This document shows positions 52,544 to 61,834 of a DNA stretch of 64,000 bases, in pieces. The translations under genes and the position numbers were made by a program. The notes beneath the pieces were generated by a model. That model had not been told where the DNA came from. It saw only the letters and a list, made by a program, of their open reading frames with translations, and did no database searches. The stretch spans positions 43,617 through 107,616 of the forward strand of contig JAEWXC010000076.1 of NCBI GenBank assembly GCA_023396115.1, given 5' to 3'. Every line of letters begins with the position of its first letter. Within the stretch, counting starts at the first letter, position 1. The DNA is from Actinomycetes bacterium. Lineage in GTDB: Bacteria; Actinomycetota; Actinomycetes; Propionibacteriales; Nocardioidaceae.

Positions 52544-53362
52544 ATGCGTTTGCGCAAGACTGCAGCCGTCTCGGTCCTGGCCCTGGCGGCCGGTTCGATC
52601 GGCATGATCGCCCCCGCCACCGCGGCGACGGCTCCCACCGACTTCACCTGCACCACCCCGATCGGTGACAGGACCTTCGTCACCACCGTGGACACCGACC
52701 TGCCGACCTCGGTCGAGTACGGCGGTTCGGTCTCGGGCACCAGCACCTCGACGGTGGAGATCCCGGACGACCTGATGGACCTGGCGCGCAACGTGCTGGG
52801 TGCCGAGTCGGCTGACGGCACCACCACCTGGAAGGAGGGTGCCGCGGACGTCGTCAAGCCCGTCCCCAGCACCCCGATCCCGGACGACGGTCCGCTCGTG
52901 CTCAGCGCCTCGGGCCCGATCGCCGCGATGAAGGCGGACAAGGTCGGCAAGATGGCGTACACGGTGGCCAGCTACACCGGCGCCATCTCGCTGAAGAACG
53001 GTGCGGGTGCCGAGGCCATCGCCATCAACACCGAGTGCACCCCGGCGGCCGCGCCGACCGCCGACACCGTCAACGTGACGAAGGCCAAGACCAAGACCAC
53101 CGCCAAGGTCAAGGGCAAGAAGAAGAAGGCCGTCGTGAAGGTCTCCGTCAAGGCGACCCACGGCACCAAGGCCGGCGGCAAGGTCGTCGTCAAGGTCAAG
53201 CAGGGCAAGAAGACCACCAAGGCGAAGGGTGTCGTGAAGAACGGCAAGGCCAAGGTGGTCGTCAAGAAGCTGAAGAAGGGCAAGGCGAAGGTCACCGTCG
53301 CGTACAAGGGCGACAAGAACCACGCCGGCTCCAAGGGCAAGGGCAAGACCAAGATCAGGTGA
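52544..53362 (+). CDS. Secreted Lys-rich Ig-like protein, copy 1
   Basis: 272 aa. Signal peptide MRLRKTAAVSVLALAAGSIGMIAPATA, cleavage expected after ATA-A. A first beta-rich domain (30-165) with two cysteines, then a Lys/Val-rich Ig-like domain (about 175-272; KVKGKKKKAVVKVSVKATHG, VTVAYKGDKNHAGSKGKGKTKIR), like bacterial Ig-like group 3 repeats with the Y-x-G-D-x-N-H pattern. GGAGGAACCCC ribosome site. Next gene is a paralogue. Probably cell-surface or extracellular; function unknown. Confidence 0.85.
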   Translation: MRLRKTAAVSVLALAAGSIGMIAPATAATAPTDFTCTTPIGDRTFVTTVDTDLPTSVEYGGSVSGTSTSTVEIPDDLMDLARNVLGAESADGTTTWKEGAADVVKPVPSTPIPDDGPLVLSASGPIAAMKADKVGKMAYTVASYTGAISLKNGAGAEAIAINTECTPAAAPTADTVNVTKAKTKTTAKVKGKKKKAVVKVSVKATHGTKAGGKVVVKVKQGKKTTKAKGVVKNGKAKVVVKKLKKGKAKVTVAYKGDKNHAGSKGKGKTKIR

Positions 53363-53404
53363 CCTGGTCCTGACCTCCGGTCGTCCCTGACGACTGAGCA
53401 CTGA

Positions 53405-53440
53405 ACGACGACCCCGGCGGGTGACCGCCGGGGTCGTCGT
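53405..53440 (+). terminator. Terminator after the first Ig-like gene
   Basis: Perfect 16-bp stem (53405-53420 with 53425-53440), GTGA loop. Confidence 0.85.
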
Positions 53441-53632
53441 GCGTCCGGGCGAGCCGCAGGCGGTCGGTCTGAAAGAAATTCCAGGGAGTTTTCGCATTCC
53501 GCCAGTACGGAACATGCCCGTGGCCTAGCGTGACGCACGCCACGGACAGGAACGTGTTCCAGTCCGCGGCACACCGGGCTCGTGGGAGGGAACTCACGGG
53601 CCGACCATTCACATCCTCGGAGGGAACTCTTC

Positions 53633-54460
53633 ATGCGTCTGCGCAAGATCGCCGCCGTCAGCTCGCTCGCCCTGGCCGCCTCGGTGCTGGGCACCGTCGC
53701 CCCGGCGACCGCCCAGAGCGCCGAGCTCACCTACGCCTGCAAGGTCCCGGCCCTGGCCGGTCTCGGCCTCGGCGAGCTCGACTTCGCCACCACCTTCGAC
53801 ACCGCCTTCGGTGCCGCCGCGACGTACGGCGAGTCGAAGGGCATCACCGTCGAGGTGACCGTCCCCACCAACCTGAGCGACACCCTCGCCAGCCTCTCGG
53901 GCTCCCTGGAGGGCACCCTCAAGGGCCAGGTCTCCTTCGGCGGCCAGAACGTCTCCTACAGCGCCAAGATCCCCAAGCAGACCGCCGTGGCGGGGGAGCC
54001 GATGGTCGTGACGGCCACGGGCACCGTGGCCGCGGCCAAGCCGGGCGCGACCAGCGTCGTGGCGGGCGACTACACCGCCAGCCTGACCGCCACCGTCGAC
54101 CTCGGCGCCGGCCCGCAGACGATGCCCGCCGAGGCGACCTGCATCGCCCCCGCGGCCGGCGACAAGACCATCGACGCGGTCAAGGTCGCCAAGGCCTCGA
54201 CCAAGGCTGCGGTCAAGGTCAAGACCAAGAAGGGCAAGGGCACCGCGACCGTCACGGTCAAGGCGGCGAACGGCACCAAGGCCGGCGGCTCGGTCAAGGT
54301 CAAGATCGGCAAGAAGTCCTTCAAGGGCAAGGTCAAGAACGGCGTGGCCAAGATCAAGGTCAAGGGCCTGAAGAAGGGCAAGAACAAGGTCACCGGCGCC
54401 TACTCGGGCGACGCGAACCACAACGGCGCCAAGATCAAGGCGACCGTCAAGGTCAAGTGA
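53633..54460 (+). CDS. Secreted Lys-rich Ig-like protein, copy 2
   Basis: 275 aa paralogue of the preceding gene. Near-identical signal peptide (MRLRKIAAVSSLALAASVLG), similar N-terminal domain with two cysteines, and C-terminal KVKTKKGKGTATVTVKAANGTKAGGSVKVKIGKK...VTGAYSGDANHNGAKIKATVKVK. CGGAGGGAAC ribosome site. Separated from copy 1 by its terminator and 190 bp of upstream region, so separately transcribed. Confidence 0.85.
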   Translation: MRLRKIAAVSSLALAASVLGTVAPATAQSAELTYACKVPALAGLGLGELDFATTFDTAFGAAATYGESKGITVEVTVPTNLSDTLASLSGSLEGTLKGQVSFGGQNVSYSAKIPKQTAVAGEPMVVTATGTVAAAKPGATSVVAGDYTASLTATVDLGAGPQTMPAEATCIAPAAGDKTIDAVKVAKASTKAAVKVKTKKGKGTATVTVKAANGTKAGGSVKVKIGKKSFKGKVKNGVAKIKVKGLKKGKNKVTGAYSGDANHNGAKIKATVKVK

Positions 54461-54521
54461 CCTCGTCTCCTCAGACCCCCCTGGTCTGACTCCCGGCGGG
54501 TGCGTCCCGCCGTCCCCCGAG

Positions 54522-54558
54522 CCACCGGCCCCGAATCCACGTGATCCGGGGCCGGTGG
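54522..54558 (+). terminator. Terminator after the second Ig-like gene
   Basis: Hairpin with 11-bp arms CCACCGGCCCC / GGGGCCGGTGG around a 15-nt loop. Confidence 0.75.
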
Positions 54559-54572
54559 TCGTTGAGGGGGAG

Positions 54573-54634
54573 GGTGGTGTGAGTCTCACCACCGCGGACC
54601 GGTGTTCCCCGCCAGTACCGACCGCCAGTATCCT
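54573..54634 (+). promoter_or_regulatory. Upstream region of etfBA: palindrome and -10
   Basis: GGTGGT-N9-ACCACC palindrome at 54573-54593, with GTGAGTCTCAC in its core, followed by TATCCT (-10) at 54629-54634. Different from the ecm/ccr motif. Confidence 0.4.
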
Positions 54635-54715
54635 CGTCAGACGCACGCCCTGCGGCGCTGAGCCGGGAGGGCGGGACCTCGAGTGCATCAGGAGGGGCCG
54701 GTAGGCCACACCACC

Positions 54716-55507
54716 ATGAACATTGTTGTCTGTGTGAAGTACGTGCCCGACGCCACTGCCGACCGGCAGTTCGAGTCGGACAACACGGTTGACCGCGTCG
54801 GTGTCGACGGCCTGCTCTCCGAGCTCGACGAGTACGCCGTCGAGCAGGCGCTCCAGCTCAAGGAGAAGCGCGCCGACGAGGAGGTCACCGTGACCGCCCT
54901 GACGATCGGCCCCGAGAAGGCCGTGGACGCCGTCCGCAAGGCGCTGCAGATGGGTGCCGACAAGGGCGTCCACGTGGTCGACGACGCGATCGCCGGCTCC
55001 GATGCCCTGGCCACCTCGCTGGTGCTCGCCAAGGCCGTCGAGAAGCTCGGCCCGGTCGACGTGGTCATGTGCGGCATGGCCTCGACCGACGCCGGCATGA
55101 GCGTCGTCCCGGCCATGCTCGCCGAGCGCCTCGGGCTGCCTCAGGTCACCCAGGCCGCGGTCGTGGAGACCCAGGGCGACCAGGTCCGGATCAAGCGCGA
55201 CGGTGACGCCGCCACCGAGGTCATCGGCGCCACCCTGCCGATCGTGCTGTCGGTCACCGACCAGTCCGGCGAGGCCCGCTACCCCTCGTTCAAGGGGATC
55301 ATGGCGGCCAAGAAGAAGCCGCTGGAGACCTACTCGCTCAGCGACCTCGGCGTGGACGCCGGCCAGGTCGGACTGTCGGCCGCGTGGACCGCGGTCGAGT
55401 CCACCGCCGCCCGTCCGCCGCGGACCGCCGGCGAGATCGTGAAGGACGAGGACGGCTCCGGCGCCACGGCGCTGGTCGGCTTCCTCGCCTCCAAGAAGTT
55501 CATCTGA
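54716..55507 (+). CDS. etfB: Electron transfer flavoprotein beta subunit
   Basis: With EtfA accepts electrons from acyl-CoA dehydrogenases and passes them to ETF-quinone oxidoreductase. 263 aa. MNIVVCVKYVPD start, AMP-binding region in VVMCGMASTDAGMSVVPAMLAERL (about 115-138), IKRDGDAATEVI. ATG 54716 selected since homologues begin with MNIVV. etfA follows 14 nt later. Confidence 0.96.
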   Translation: MNIVVCVKYVPDATADRQFESDNTVDRVGVDGLLSELDEYAVEQALQLKEKRADEEVTVTALTIGPEKAVDAVRKALQMGADKGVHVVDDAIAGSDALATSLVLAKAVEKLGPVDVVMCGMASTDAGMSVVPAMLAERLGLPQVTQAAVVETQGDQVRIKRDGDAATEVIGATLPIVLSVTDQSGEARYPSFKGIMAAKKKPLETYSLSDLGVDAGQVGLSAAWTAVESTAARPPRTAGEIVKDEDGSGATALVGFLASKKFI

Positions 55508-55521
55508 GGAGCGATTGAGAC

Positions 55522-56475
55522 ATGTCTGAAGTTCTGGTCCTCGTCGACCACGTCGACGGAACGGTCAAGAAGCCGACCTACGAGCTGCTCGCCCTCGCCA
55601 AGCGCCTGGGCACCCCGGCCGCGGTCTTCATCGGTGCTGCCGACAAGGCCGGCGACGTCGCTGCCGCGGTGAAGAAGTTCGGTGCCGAGAAGGTCTACAC
55701 CGTCGACGACACCGAGATCCGTGGCTACCTGGTGGCCCCCAAGGCCGAGGCCCTGGCCCAACTGGTCGAGAAGGCCTCCCCGGCCGCCGTGCTGATCCCG
55801 TCCTCGGCCGAGGGCAAGGAGGTCGCGGCGCGCCTGGCCGTCAAGACCAACTCCGGCCTGATCACCGACGCCGTCGACGTCGCCGAGGGTGGCGTGACCA
55901 CCCAGTCCGTCTTCGCGGGCAACTTCACCGTCGAGGCGAAGGTCACCCAGGGCACCCCGATCATCACCGTGAAGCCGAACTCGGCCGCTCCGGAGGAGGG
56001 TGAGGGCGCCGGGACCGTCGAGGCCGTCGCCGTGACCATCTCCGATGCTGCCAAGACCGCCCAGATCGTGGCCTCGCAGCCGCGCCAGGCGACCGGTCGC
56101 CCCGAGCTCACCGAGGCCGCCGTCGTGGTCTCCGGTGGTCGTGGCACCGGCGGCGACTTCACCGCCGTCGAGGGCCTGGCCGACGCGCTGGGTGCCGCCG
56201 TGGGTGCCTCGCGTGCCGCGGTCGACTCGGGCTGGAAGCCGCACACCTTCCAGGTCGGCCAGACCGGCAAGACGGTCTCGCCGCAGCTCTACGTCGCCAA
56301 CGGCATCTCCGGTGCGATCCAGCACCGTGCCGGCATGCAGACCTCGAAGACCATCGTGGCCGTCAACAAGGACGAGGAGGCCCCGATCTTCGAGCTGGTC
56401 GACTTCGGCGTGGTGGGCGACCTGCACACCGTCCTGCCGGCCGTCACCGAGCAGATCAACGCGCGCAAGGGCTGA
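55522..56475 (+). CDS. etfA: Electron transfer flavoprotein alpha subunit
   Basis: FAD-binding partner of EtfB. 317 aa. N-terminal domain starts [24 protein letters not shown]-terminal FAD domain with [37 protein letters not shown] (about 200-236), [19 protein letters not shown] and [22 protein letters not shown]. Serves beta-oxidation and methylsuccinyl-CoA oxidation in the ethylmalonyl-CoA pathway. Confidence 0.97.
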   Translation: MSEVLVLVDHVDGTVKKPTYELLALAKRLGTPAAVFIGAADKAGDVAAAVKKFGAEKVYTVDDTEIRGYLVAPKAEALAQLVEKASPAAVLIPSSAEGKEVAARLAVKTNSGLITDAVDVAEGGVTTQSVFAGNFTVEAKVTQGTPIITVKPNSAAPEEGEGAGTVEAVAVTISDAAKTAQIVASQPRQATGRPELTEAAVVVSGGRGTGGDFTAVEGLADALGAAVGASRAAVDSGWKPHTFQVGQTGKTVSPQLYVANGISGAIQHRAGMQTSKTIVAVNKDEEAPIFELVDFGVVGDLHTVLPAVTEQINARKG

Positions 56476-56490
56476 GTCCCTCCCGCACGT

Positions 56491-56527
56491 CCACGACGCC
56501 CCCGCAGCCACTGGCTGCGGGGGCGTC
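56491..56527 (+). terminator. Terminator after etfA
   Basis: Perfect 17-bp stem (ACGACGCCCCCGCAGCC with its complement) and ACT loop. Confidence 0.85.
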
Positions 56528-56569
56528 GTGTTGTGTGGTCGAGCCCCTCCCGTGGGACGAGCTCCGTCC

Positions 56570-56621
56570 GGTGGTCGAGCTTGCCGAGACCCGGTCCGGG
56601 GTTTCGACAAGCTCAACCACC
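56570..56621. repeat. Inverted GGTGGTCGAGCTTG repeat
   Basis: GGTGGTCGAGCTTGCCGAGA starts at 56570 and its approximate complement (GTTTCGACAAGCTCAACCACC) ends at 56621, forming an imperfect stem. The same unit is at 27144-27212. Confidence 0.65.
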
Positions 56622-56715
56622 GGGGTCTCGCTCAACCACCGGGGTATCGATCAGCCACCGGGGGTTCCTTCAACCACCGGTGGATCGCTCACTCACCGGG
56701 GGCCGCTCACCTCAC
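56613..56715. repeat. 19-bp tandem repeat, about 5.5 copies
   Basis: Units begin TCAACCACCGGGG at 56613, 56632, 56651, 56670 and 56689 (last unit 18 bp), with a partial copy at 56707. Each unit derives from the arm of the adjacent inverted repeat. The array runs into the stop codon of the lysyl-oxidase-like gene. Confidence 0.75.
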
Positions 56716-58190
56716 CAGTTGCCGGTCATGGACTCGTCGATCTGGCCGATCGGCGGGACCTTGATCTTGCGCTTGCCCTGCTTGCCGCCGATCCAGACCT
56801 TGCGCAGGCTGACGTTGTTGGTCTTGTCCTGCTCCACCAGGTTGCCCATCGGGTTGGCCTCGACCGCGATCCAGTACCAGCCCTTCTTCAGGCCCTTGAG
56901 GTTGAACGCCTGCCCGGCGCGGAACTGGGCGTAGGTGTCACCGGAGCCCGAGGAGAGCACCTCGCGGATGGCCAGCGAGCCGGGGCTGCCGCACGCGGTC
57001 GCCAGGTCGGTGCCGTCGGGGTTCCAGTCGGCACCCGGCACGGTGTAGTCGACCGCGTCGGTGTTGGCCAGGCAGAACGAGACCTTGCCGGACTTGGCCG
57101 CCTGGGACTTGTCGGCCTTGAGCAGGCGGTAGCGGGCGAAGTCCTCGAAGTGCCAGTGCTGGTGGTTCTTGCCGTGGAAGTGCAGCTGGCCGACCTGCTG
57201 GTAGCCCACCTGCTCGCCGTCGGTGTCGAAGAAGTACTGGTAGGCGTCCATGTGGTCCTCGCCGCGTCCGCGGTACCCGTCGACGACCAGCGGGGAGTCA
57301 CCGGCGTTCCACACGGTGGCGGCGAACCGCAGGTGCGTCTTCTTGCGGTTCAGCGAGATCTGGAACGCCGGCAGCGAGCGCAGGTCCGGACGCGGGCCGT
57401 CGCTGCCGGCCTGGCGCCGGGTCGGTTCGGTGGCGTTCGGCACCAGGTCCGGCGAGGTGCTGGTGCGTCCGGCGTCGCGGCGCTCCTCCGCCTGGCCCTT
57501 GCGGACCACCAGGCGGCTGGTCACGCGCCGCTCCGCGGCGCTGAGCCCCAGCGAGGTGCTCCACGGGGCCCTGATCTGGGTGACCAGCTTGTAGCGGCCC
57601 GGCTTCAACGTGAACGGCTTCTCCATGTTCGTGGTGAACGGAGTGCTCCAGCCGCCCTGGATGCCCTGCACCGAGGCGATGGTGAACGGGTTCATCGGGC
57701 AGCCGTTGCGCGGGTAGGGCGACATGGCCGGCGCGTCGGGTCGGATCCGCTGCGTCTCCCAGCCGTTGATGCAGGCGCTGACCTTGCGCTTGCGCAGCAC
57801 CTTGCCGCCCTTGGTGGTGACCTTGAGGACGGCGAAGTCGGTGAGGCCGGAGAAGTCCTTCTGCGTCCCGGCCGGCACGGTGCCGGTGCGGCTGCCCGCC
57901 CGCCACGTCGTGGTGATCGGCTGGGTGTAGGACGGGCGCCGGGAGATGAACTCCAGCGGGTCGGCCCCGGCCACCAGCTGGACGCCGGGCTCGAACCAGA
58001 CACCCTCCTCGCCCTCGTACACCTCGGCCCGGACGACGTCGGGCGCCACCAGGGCGAGGACCCCGCGGACCGTCACCGGCCCGGCGGAGTGGCCCGGGTC
58101 GGCGGTGGAGCTCAGTGGTGCGGCCAGTCCGGCCGCGACCAGGGACGCGGCGCCCAGGGCAGCCACCCCCAGCCGGTTCCTACGTGTCAT
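56712..58190 (-). CDS. Secreted lysyl-oxidase-like copper protein
   Basis: 492 aa with signal peptide MTRRNRLGVAALGAASLVAAGLAAPLSSTA. N-terminal beta domain (50-240) with cysteines (SACINGWE, RNGCPMNP); C-terminal lysyl-oxidase domain (about 290-480) with copper-binding histidines in GQLHFHGKNHQHWHFEDFARYRLL near 333-355 and a CxxxxG region LATACGSPGSLA. In animals lysyl oxidases oxidise protein lysines; bacterial members are little studied. Ribosome site GGAGGACGAC. Lies 2 kb from the secreted Lys-rich proteins. Confidence 0.85.
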   Translation of the reverse strand: MTRRNRLGVAALGAASLVAAGLAAPLSSTADPGHSAGPVTVRGVLALVAPDVVRAEVYEGEEGVWFEPGVQLVAGADPLEFISRRPSYTQPITTTWRAGSRTGTVPAGTQKDFSGLTDFAVLKVTTKGGKVLRKRKVSACINGWETQRIRPDAPAMSPYPRNGCPMNPFTIASVQGIQGGWSTPFTTNMEKPFTLKPGRYKLVTQIRAPWSTSLGLSAAERRVTSRLVVRKGQAEERRDAGRTSTSPDLVPNATEPTRRQAGSDGPRPDLRSLPAFQISLNRKKTHLRFAATVWNAGDSPLVVDGYRGRGEDHMDAYQYFFDTDGEQVGYQQVGQLHFHGKNHQHWHFEDFARYRLLKADKSQAAKSGKVSFCLANTDAVDYTVPGADWNPDGTDLATACGSPGSLAIREVLSSGSGDTYAQFRAGQAFNLKGLKKGWYWIAVEANPMGNLVEQDKTNNVSLRKVWIGGKQGKRKIKVPPIGQIDESMTGNW

Positions 58191-58396
58191 GTCGTCCTCC
58201 CGAATGTGTGGGCCTGAGAGCCACTGGTGGCGGGGGTGGAGTTGGACGGGGCGGCCCCCCGAGACCGCCCCGCACTGGAGAAGACGCGGCTCGAGCGCCA
58301 GTGGTTGCCACCTCGACCGAACTTTTCCGGGAGATCTTCCCCCGACCCGGGTGCCCGGACGGCAAGACACGCCAGCTCCCACGGGTCGGCTCGACC

Positions 58397-58402
58397 TACC
58401 CT
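58397..58402 (+). promoter_or_regulatory. -10 element of proA
   Basis: TACCCT, 8 nt before ATG 58410; leaderless transcript expected. Confidence 0.5.
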
Positions 58403-58409
58403 GAGCCGC

Positions 58410-59651
58410 ATGAACGACGTGCTGGAACAGGCCAGGGCCGCCCGCGCGGCCAGCTACGACCTGGCGGTCGCCACCCGGCAGACCAAGGACGCCGCGCTGG
58501 GCGCGATGGCTGCTGCCCTGCTCGACCAGGCCCCCGCGATCCTGGCGGCCAACGCTGAGGACGTCGCCCGCGCGGAGGCCAACGGCACCCCGTCGAACAT
58601 CATCGATCGGCTCCGGCTCAGCACCGAGCGGCTCGAGGGCATGGCCGAGGGCCTGCGCCAGGTCGCCGCCCTGCCCGACCCGGTCGGGGAGGTCGTGCGC
58701 GGCTCGACCCTGGCCAACGGACTGGAGCTGCGCCAGGTGCGCGTCCCGTTCGGGGTGGTCGGGATGATCTACGAGGCCCGCCCGAACGTCACCGCCGACG
58801 CTGCCGGCATCTGCCTCAAGTCCGGCAACGCGGTGCTGCTGCGGGGGTCCTCCAGCGCCCACTCCTCCAACACGGCCATCGTCGAGGCGCTCCGCAGCGC
58901 CGTCGAGGCCAGCGGGCTGCCCGGGGACGTGCTCCAGCTGGTCGGCACCGAGAGCCACGAGACGGTCAAGCAGCTGATGCGCGCCCGCGGCCTGGTCGAC
59001 GTGCTCATCCCGCGCGGGGGAGCGGGCTTGATCCGCACGGTCGTGGAGGAGTCCACGGTGCCGGTGATCGAGACCGGGGTGGGCAACTGCCACGTCTACG
59101 TCGACGCCGCCGCCGACCTGGAGAAGGCGGTGCGGCTGGTGATCAACTCCAAGACCCACCGCACCAGCGTCTGCAACTCCGCGGAGTCGCTGCTGGTGCA
59201 CGCCGACGTCGCCGACGTGTTCCTGCCCGACGTGATCGACGCGCTGCGCGCCGAGGGGGTGACCATCCACGGCGACGAGGCGTTCTGCGAGTACGACGGC
59301 GTGGTGCCGGCCGGTCCGGAGGACCACGACACCGAGTACCTCTCGCTGGACATCTCCGCGTGCGTCGTCGACGACGTGGAGCAGGCCATCGAGCACATCC
59401 GGGCCCACTCCAGCGGGCACACCGACGCGATCGTGACCGAGGACCTGGCCACCGCGCGACGCTTCACCGCCGCGGTCGACTCGGCCGCCGTGCTGGTCAA
59501 CGCCTCGACCCGGTTCACCGACGGCGGCGAGTTCGGCTTCGGTGCGGAGATCGGGATCAGCACCCAGAAGCTGCACGCCCGTGGCCCGATGGGGCTGCCG
59601 GAGATGACCTCGACCAAGTACGTCGTCACCGGCGACGGCCACGTCCGCTGA
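58410..59651 (+). CDS. proA: Glutamate-5-semialdehyde dehydrogenase (gamma-glutamyl phosphate reductase)
   Basis: Second step of proline synthesis, NADPH-dependent reduction of gamma-glutamyl phosphate. 413 aa. [22 protein letters not shown] near 112-133, [33 protein letters not shown] near 200-232, and catalytic Cys in [14 protein letters not shown] near 254. Standalone, not fused to ProB; proB is not in the window. Confidence 0.97.
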   Translation: MNDVLEQARAARAASYDLAVATRQTKDAALGAMAAALLDQAPAILAANAEDVARAEANGTPSNIIDRLRLSTERLEGMAEGLRQVAALPDPVGEVVRGSTLANGLELRQVRVPFGVVGMIYEARPNVTADAAGICLKSGNAVLLRGSSSAHSSNTAIVEALRSAVEASGLPGDVLQLVGTESHETVKQLMRARGLVDVLIPRGGAGLIRTVVEESTVPVIETGVGNCHVYVDAAADLEKAVRLVINSKTHRTSVCNSAESLLVHADVADVFLPDVIDALRAEGVTIHGDEAFCEYDGVVPAGPEDHDTEYLSLDISACVVDDVEQAIEHIRAHSSGHTDAIVTEDLATARRFTAAVDSAAVLVNASTRFTDGGEFGFGAEIGISTQKLHARGPMGLPEMTSTKYVVTGDGHVR

Positions 59652-59715
59652 CCACACCCACCGGCCCGGTCCGACCACGGTCGAGTCCGGCATCCCCCCG
59701 AACCCGCGCACCCGA

Positions 59716-59721
59716 TAGGAT
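59716..59721 (+). promoter_or_regulatory. -10 element of the 47-aa protein gene
   Basis: TAGGAT, 7 nt before ATG 59728. Confidence 0.55.
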
Positions 59722-59727
59722 CACGCC

Positions 59728-59871
59728 ATGCTGAACTCGCAGATCATCCTGGCCTCCGCCGAGGCCGAGCCGGCCCTGAGCCCGTACGCCGTCGGCGGCA
59801 TCGCCCTCGGCATCCTGATCCTGGCGCTGCTGGCCCTGGTCAGCTTCGGCGGCGGTCGCGAGCACAGCTGA
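59728..59871 (+). CDS. 47-aa single-pass membrane protein
   Basis: Begins [19 protein letters not shown], one membrane helix (about 20-39), tail GGGREHS. Leaderless start after TAGGAT. Such a small protein between proA and nadD is seen in other actinobacteria by position, which supports a real gene; function unknown. May be co-transcribed with nadD. Confidence 0.7.
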   Translation: MLNSQIILASAEAEPALSPYAVGGIALGILILALLALVSFGGGREHS

Positions 59872-59908
59872 GCCCGAGGGCTCCGATGACGCTGCTGCAC
59901 GACAGGCC

Positions 59909-60628
59909 GTGGTGACCCGCCGCGTCGGGGTGATGGGCGGGACGTTCGACCCCGTCCACCACGGCCACCTCGTGGCGGCCTCCGAGGTGCAGTCCTGGTT
60001 CGACCTGGACGAGGTGGTCTTCGTGCCCACCGGCGACCCGTGGCAGAAGTCCGACCGGGACGTCTCGCCCGCCGAGCACCGGTACCTGATGACGGTGATC
60101 GCGACCGCCTCGAACCCCCGGTTCAGCGTCTCCCGCGTCGACATCGACCGGGAGGGTCCCACCTACACCCGGGACACGTTGCGCGACCTGTCGGCGGCGA
60201 TGCCGGACACCGAGCTGTACTTCATCACCGGTGCCGACGCGCTGGCCGACATCTTCACCTGGCGTGACGCCGAGGAGCTGTTCGCGCTGGCGAACTTCGT
60301 CGGCTGCACGCGACCCGGGTACGAGATGGACCCGGCCACGCTGGCCAAGATCCCGGGCGACCGGGTGACGATGGTGGAGATCCCAGCGCTGGCCATCTCG
60401 TCGACCGACTGCCGCCAGCGCACCCGCCGGGGGGAGCCGGTCTGGTACCTGGTTCCCGACGGGGTCGTGCAGTACATCGCCAAGCACGGCCTCTACCCGG
60501 CCGGTGATCAGACCTCACCGGCGCCGGGTGCCCCGCTGCCGGCCACCGCCGGCACACCCGCGTCGGTCCCTCCGACCGGTCCCACCCCGTCGGCCACCGC
60601 CGACCACTCCGAGGAGGAGCGCCCGTGA
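59909..60628 (+). CDS. nadD: Nicotinate-nucleotide adenylyltransferase
   Basis: Makes deamido-NAD from nicotinate mononucleotide and ATP. 239 aa. [15 protein letters not shown] (ATP-binding H-x-G-H near 17-20) and ISSTDCRQR near 163-171 (SSTxxR motif). A Pro/Ala/Thr-rich tail of about 40 residues is unusual. GTG start (GTG 59909 or the following GTG 59912). GTGA overlap with rsfS. Confidence 0.96.
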   Translation: MVTRRVGVMGGTFDPVHHGHLVAASEVQSWFDLDEVVFVPTGDPWQKSDRDVSPAEHRYLMTVIATASNPRFSVSRVDIDREGPTYTRDTLRDLSAAMPDTELYFITGADALADIFTWRDAEELFALANFVGCTRPGYEMDPATLAKIPGDRVTMVEIPALAISSTDCRQRTRRGEPVWYLVPDGVVQYIAKHGLYPAGDQTSPAPGAPLPATAGTPASVPPTGPTPSATADHSEEERP

Positions 60629-61032
60629 GCGCCACCGACCACTCCCTGCAGCTGATCCGTACCGCGGCGCTGGCCGCTGCCGACAAGAAGGCCGAGAAGC
60701 TCCTCGCCTTCGACGTCTCCGAGCAGCTGGCGATCACCGACGGCTTCCTGATCGCCTCGGCCAGCAACGACCGCCAGGTCAAGGCGATCGTGGAGAACGT
60801 CGAGGACGAGCTGCGCAAGCTCGACGCCAAGCCGATCCGGCGCGAGGGGCACCGTGAGGGCCGCTGGGTGCTGCTGGACTACGGCGACGTGGTGATCCAC
60901 GTGCAGCACACCGAGGAGCGTGAGTTCTACGCCCTGGAGCGGCTGTGGAGCGACTGCCCGGTGATCGAGCTGCCCGAGGAGGCGACCGCGGACGCAGCCG
61001 GCGGTGCGTCGTCCGAGGTCGACCCGGCCTGA
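60625..61032 (+). CDS. rsfS: Ribosomal silencing factor
   Basis: Binds L14 on the 50S subunit and blocks subunit joining when nutrients are short. 135 aa. Signatures [38 protein letters not shown] (about 16-53) and [36 protein letters not shown] (about 72-107). Coupled to nadD and to the next gene by short overlaps. Confidence 0.97.
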   Translation: MSATDHSLQLIRTAALAAADKKAEKLLAFDVSEQLAITDGFLIASASNDRQVKAIVENVEDELRKLDAKPIRREGHREGRWVLLDYGDVVIHVQHTEEREFYALERLWSDCPVIELPEEATADAAGGASSEVDPA

Positions 61033-61670
61033 TGCGTCGGCTGGTCCTGCTGCGGCACGGCGAGACCGACCACAACGCCAGCGGGCGCGCCCAGGGGCAC
61101 CTGGACGTCCCGTTGAACGCGCGCGGCCTGGCCCAGGCCGATGCCGTCGCACCGGTGCTCGCCCAGCTCGACCCGGCCTTCGTGGTCTCCTCGGACCTGC
61201 AGCGTGCCCGCACCACCGCCGAGGTGGTGGCCGCCGCGTGCGGTCTGGAGGTGCGGACCGACGCCCGGTTCCGCGAGTTCCACGTGGGCGCCAACCGGGA
61301 GAACCGGACCTGGCAGGAGTACGCGGACCTGTTCCCCGACGAGGCCGCCGTGCTGCTGGGGGAGCGGGACGGTGTCGTGCCCGGTCGGGAGAGCCAAGCC
61401 GACGTCCGGGCCCGCTGGCAGCCCGCGCTGACCGAGGCGGCTGCCGCGGTGCCGGAGGGCGGGTGCGGGCTCGTGGTCGCCCACGGTGCGTCGCTGCGCA
61501 CCGGGATCCTCGCCTTCCTCGGACTCCCGCCCGAGGCGTTCGCCGCGTTCGGGTCGCTGGGCAACTGCGCCTGGGTCGTGCTGGAGGAACAGCTGCCCAC
61601 GTTCCGTGAGCACGGCACCGAGCTGCGCTGGCGTCTGACGGCCTGGAATCGTCAGCCGCACCCCCTGTGA
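61032..61670 (+). CDS. Histidine phosphatase (phosphoglycerate mutase-like)
   Basis: 212 aa. Phosphohistidine motif LVLLRHGETDHNASGRAQGHLD (R-H-G near 8-10), second catalytic His in GLVVAHGASLR near 157. Acid-phosphatase/GpmB group; substrate unknown. ATG shares a base with the rsfS stop, a neighbourhood common in actinobacteria. Confidence 0.93.
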   Translation: MRRLVLLRHGETDHNASGRAQGHLDVPLNARGLAQADAVAPVLAQLDPAFVVSSDLQRARTTAEVVAAACGLEVRTDARFREFHVGANRENRTWQEYADLFPDEAAVLLGERDGVVPGRESQADVRARWQPALTEAAAAVPEGGCGLVVAHGASLRTGILAFLGLPPEAFAAFGSLGNCAWVVLEEQLPTFREHGTELRWRLTAWNRQPHPL

Positions 61671-61761
61671 CCTGCGGCGATACGCGGAACCGACCCCCGA
61701 TTTCCCACGTGCCCACGGGGTTGCTAATGTTCTCCACGTCGCCGAGAGGCGGCAAACACCT

Positions 61762-61834
61762 GGGGGTGTGGCGCAGCTGGTAGCGCACCTGCATGGCATG
61801 CAGGGGGTCAGGGGTTCGAGTCCCCTCACCTCCA
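61762..61834 (+). tRNA. tRNA-Ala (anticodon GGC)
   Basis: 73-nt cloverleaf: acceptor GGGGGTG/CACCTCC, D-arm GCGC/GCGC, anticodon stem CCTGC/GCAGG with loop ATGGCAT (anticodon GGC at 61795-61797), T-stem AGGGG/CCCCT, discriminator A. CCA not encoded. Marks the left side of a lower-GC accessory tract. Confidence 0.97.

Noticed and set aside
56613..56715. CRISPR array
   Set aside because: 19-bp units are directly abutting with no spacers, and no cas gene is near.
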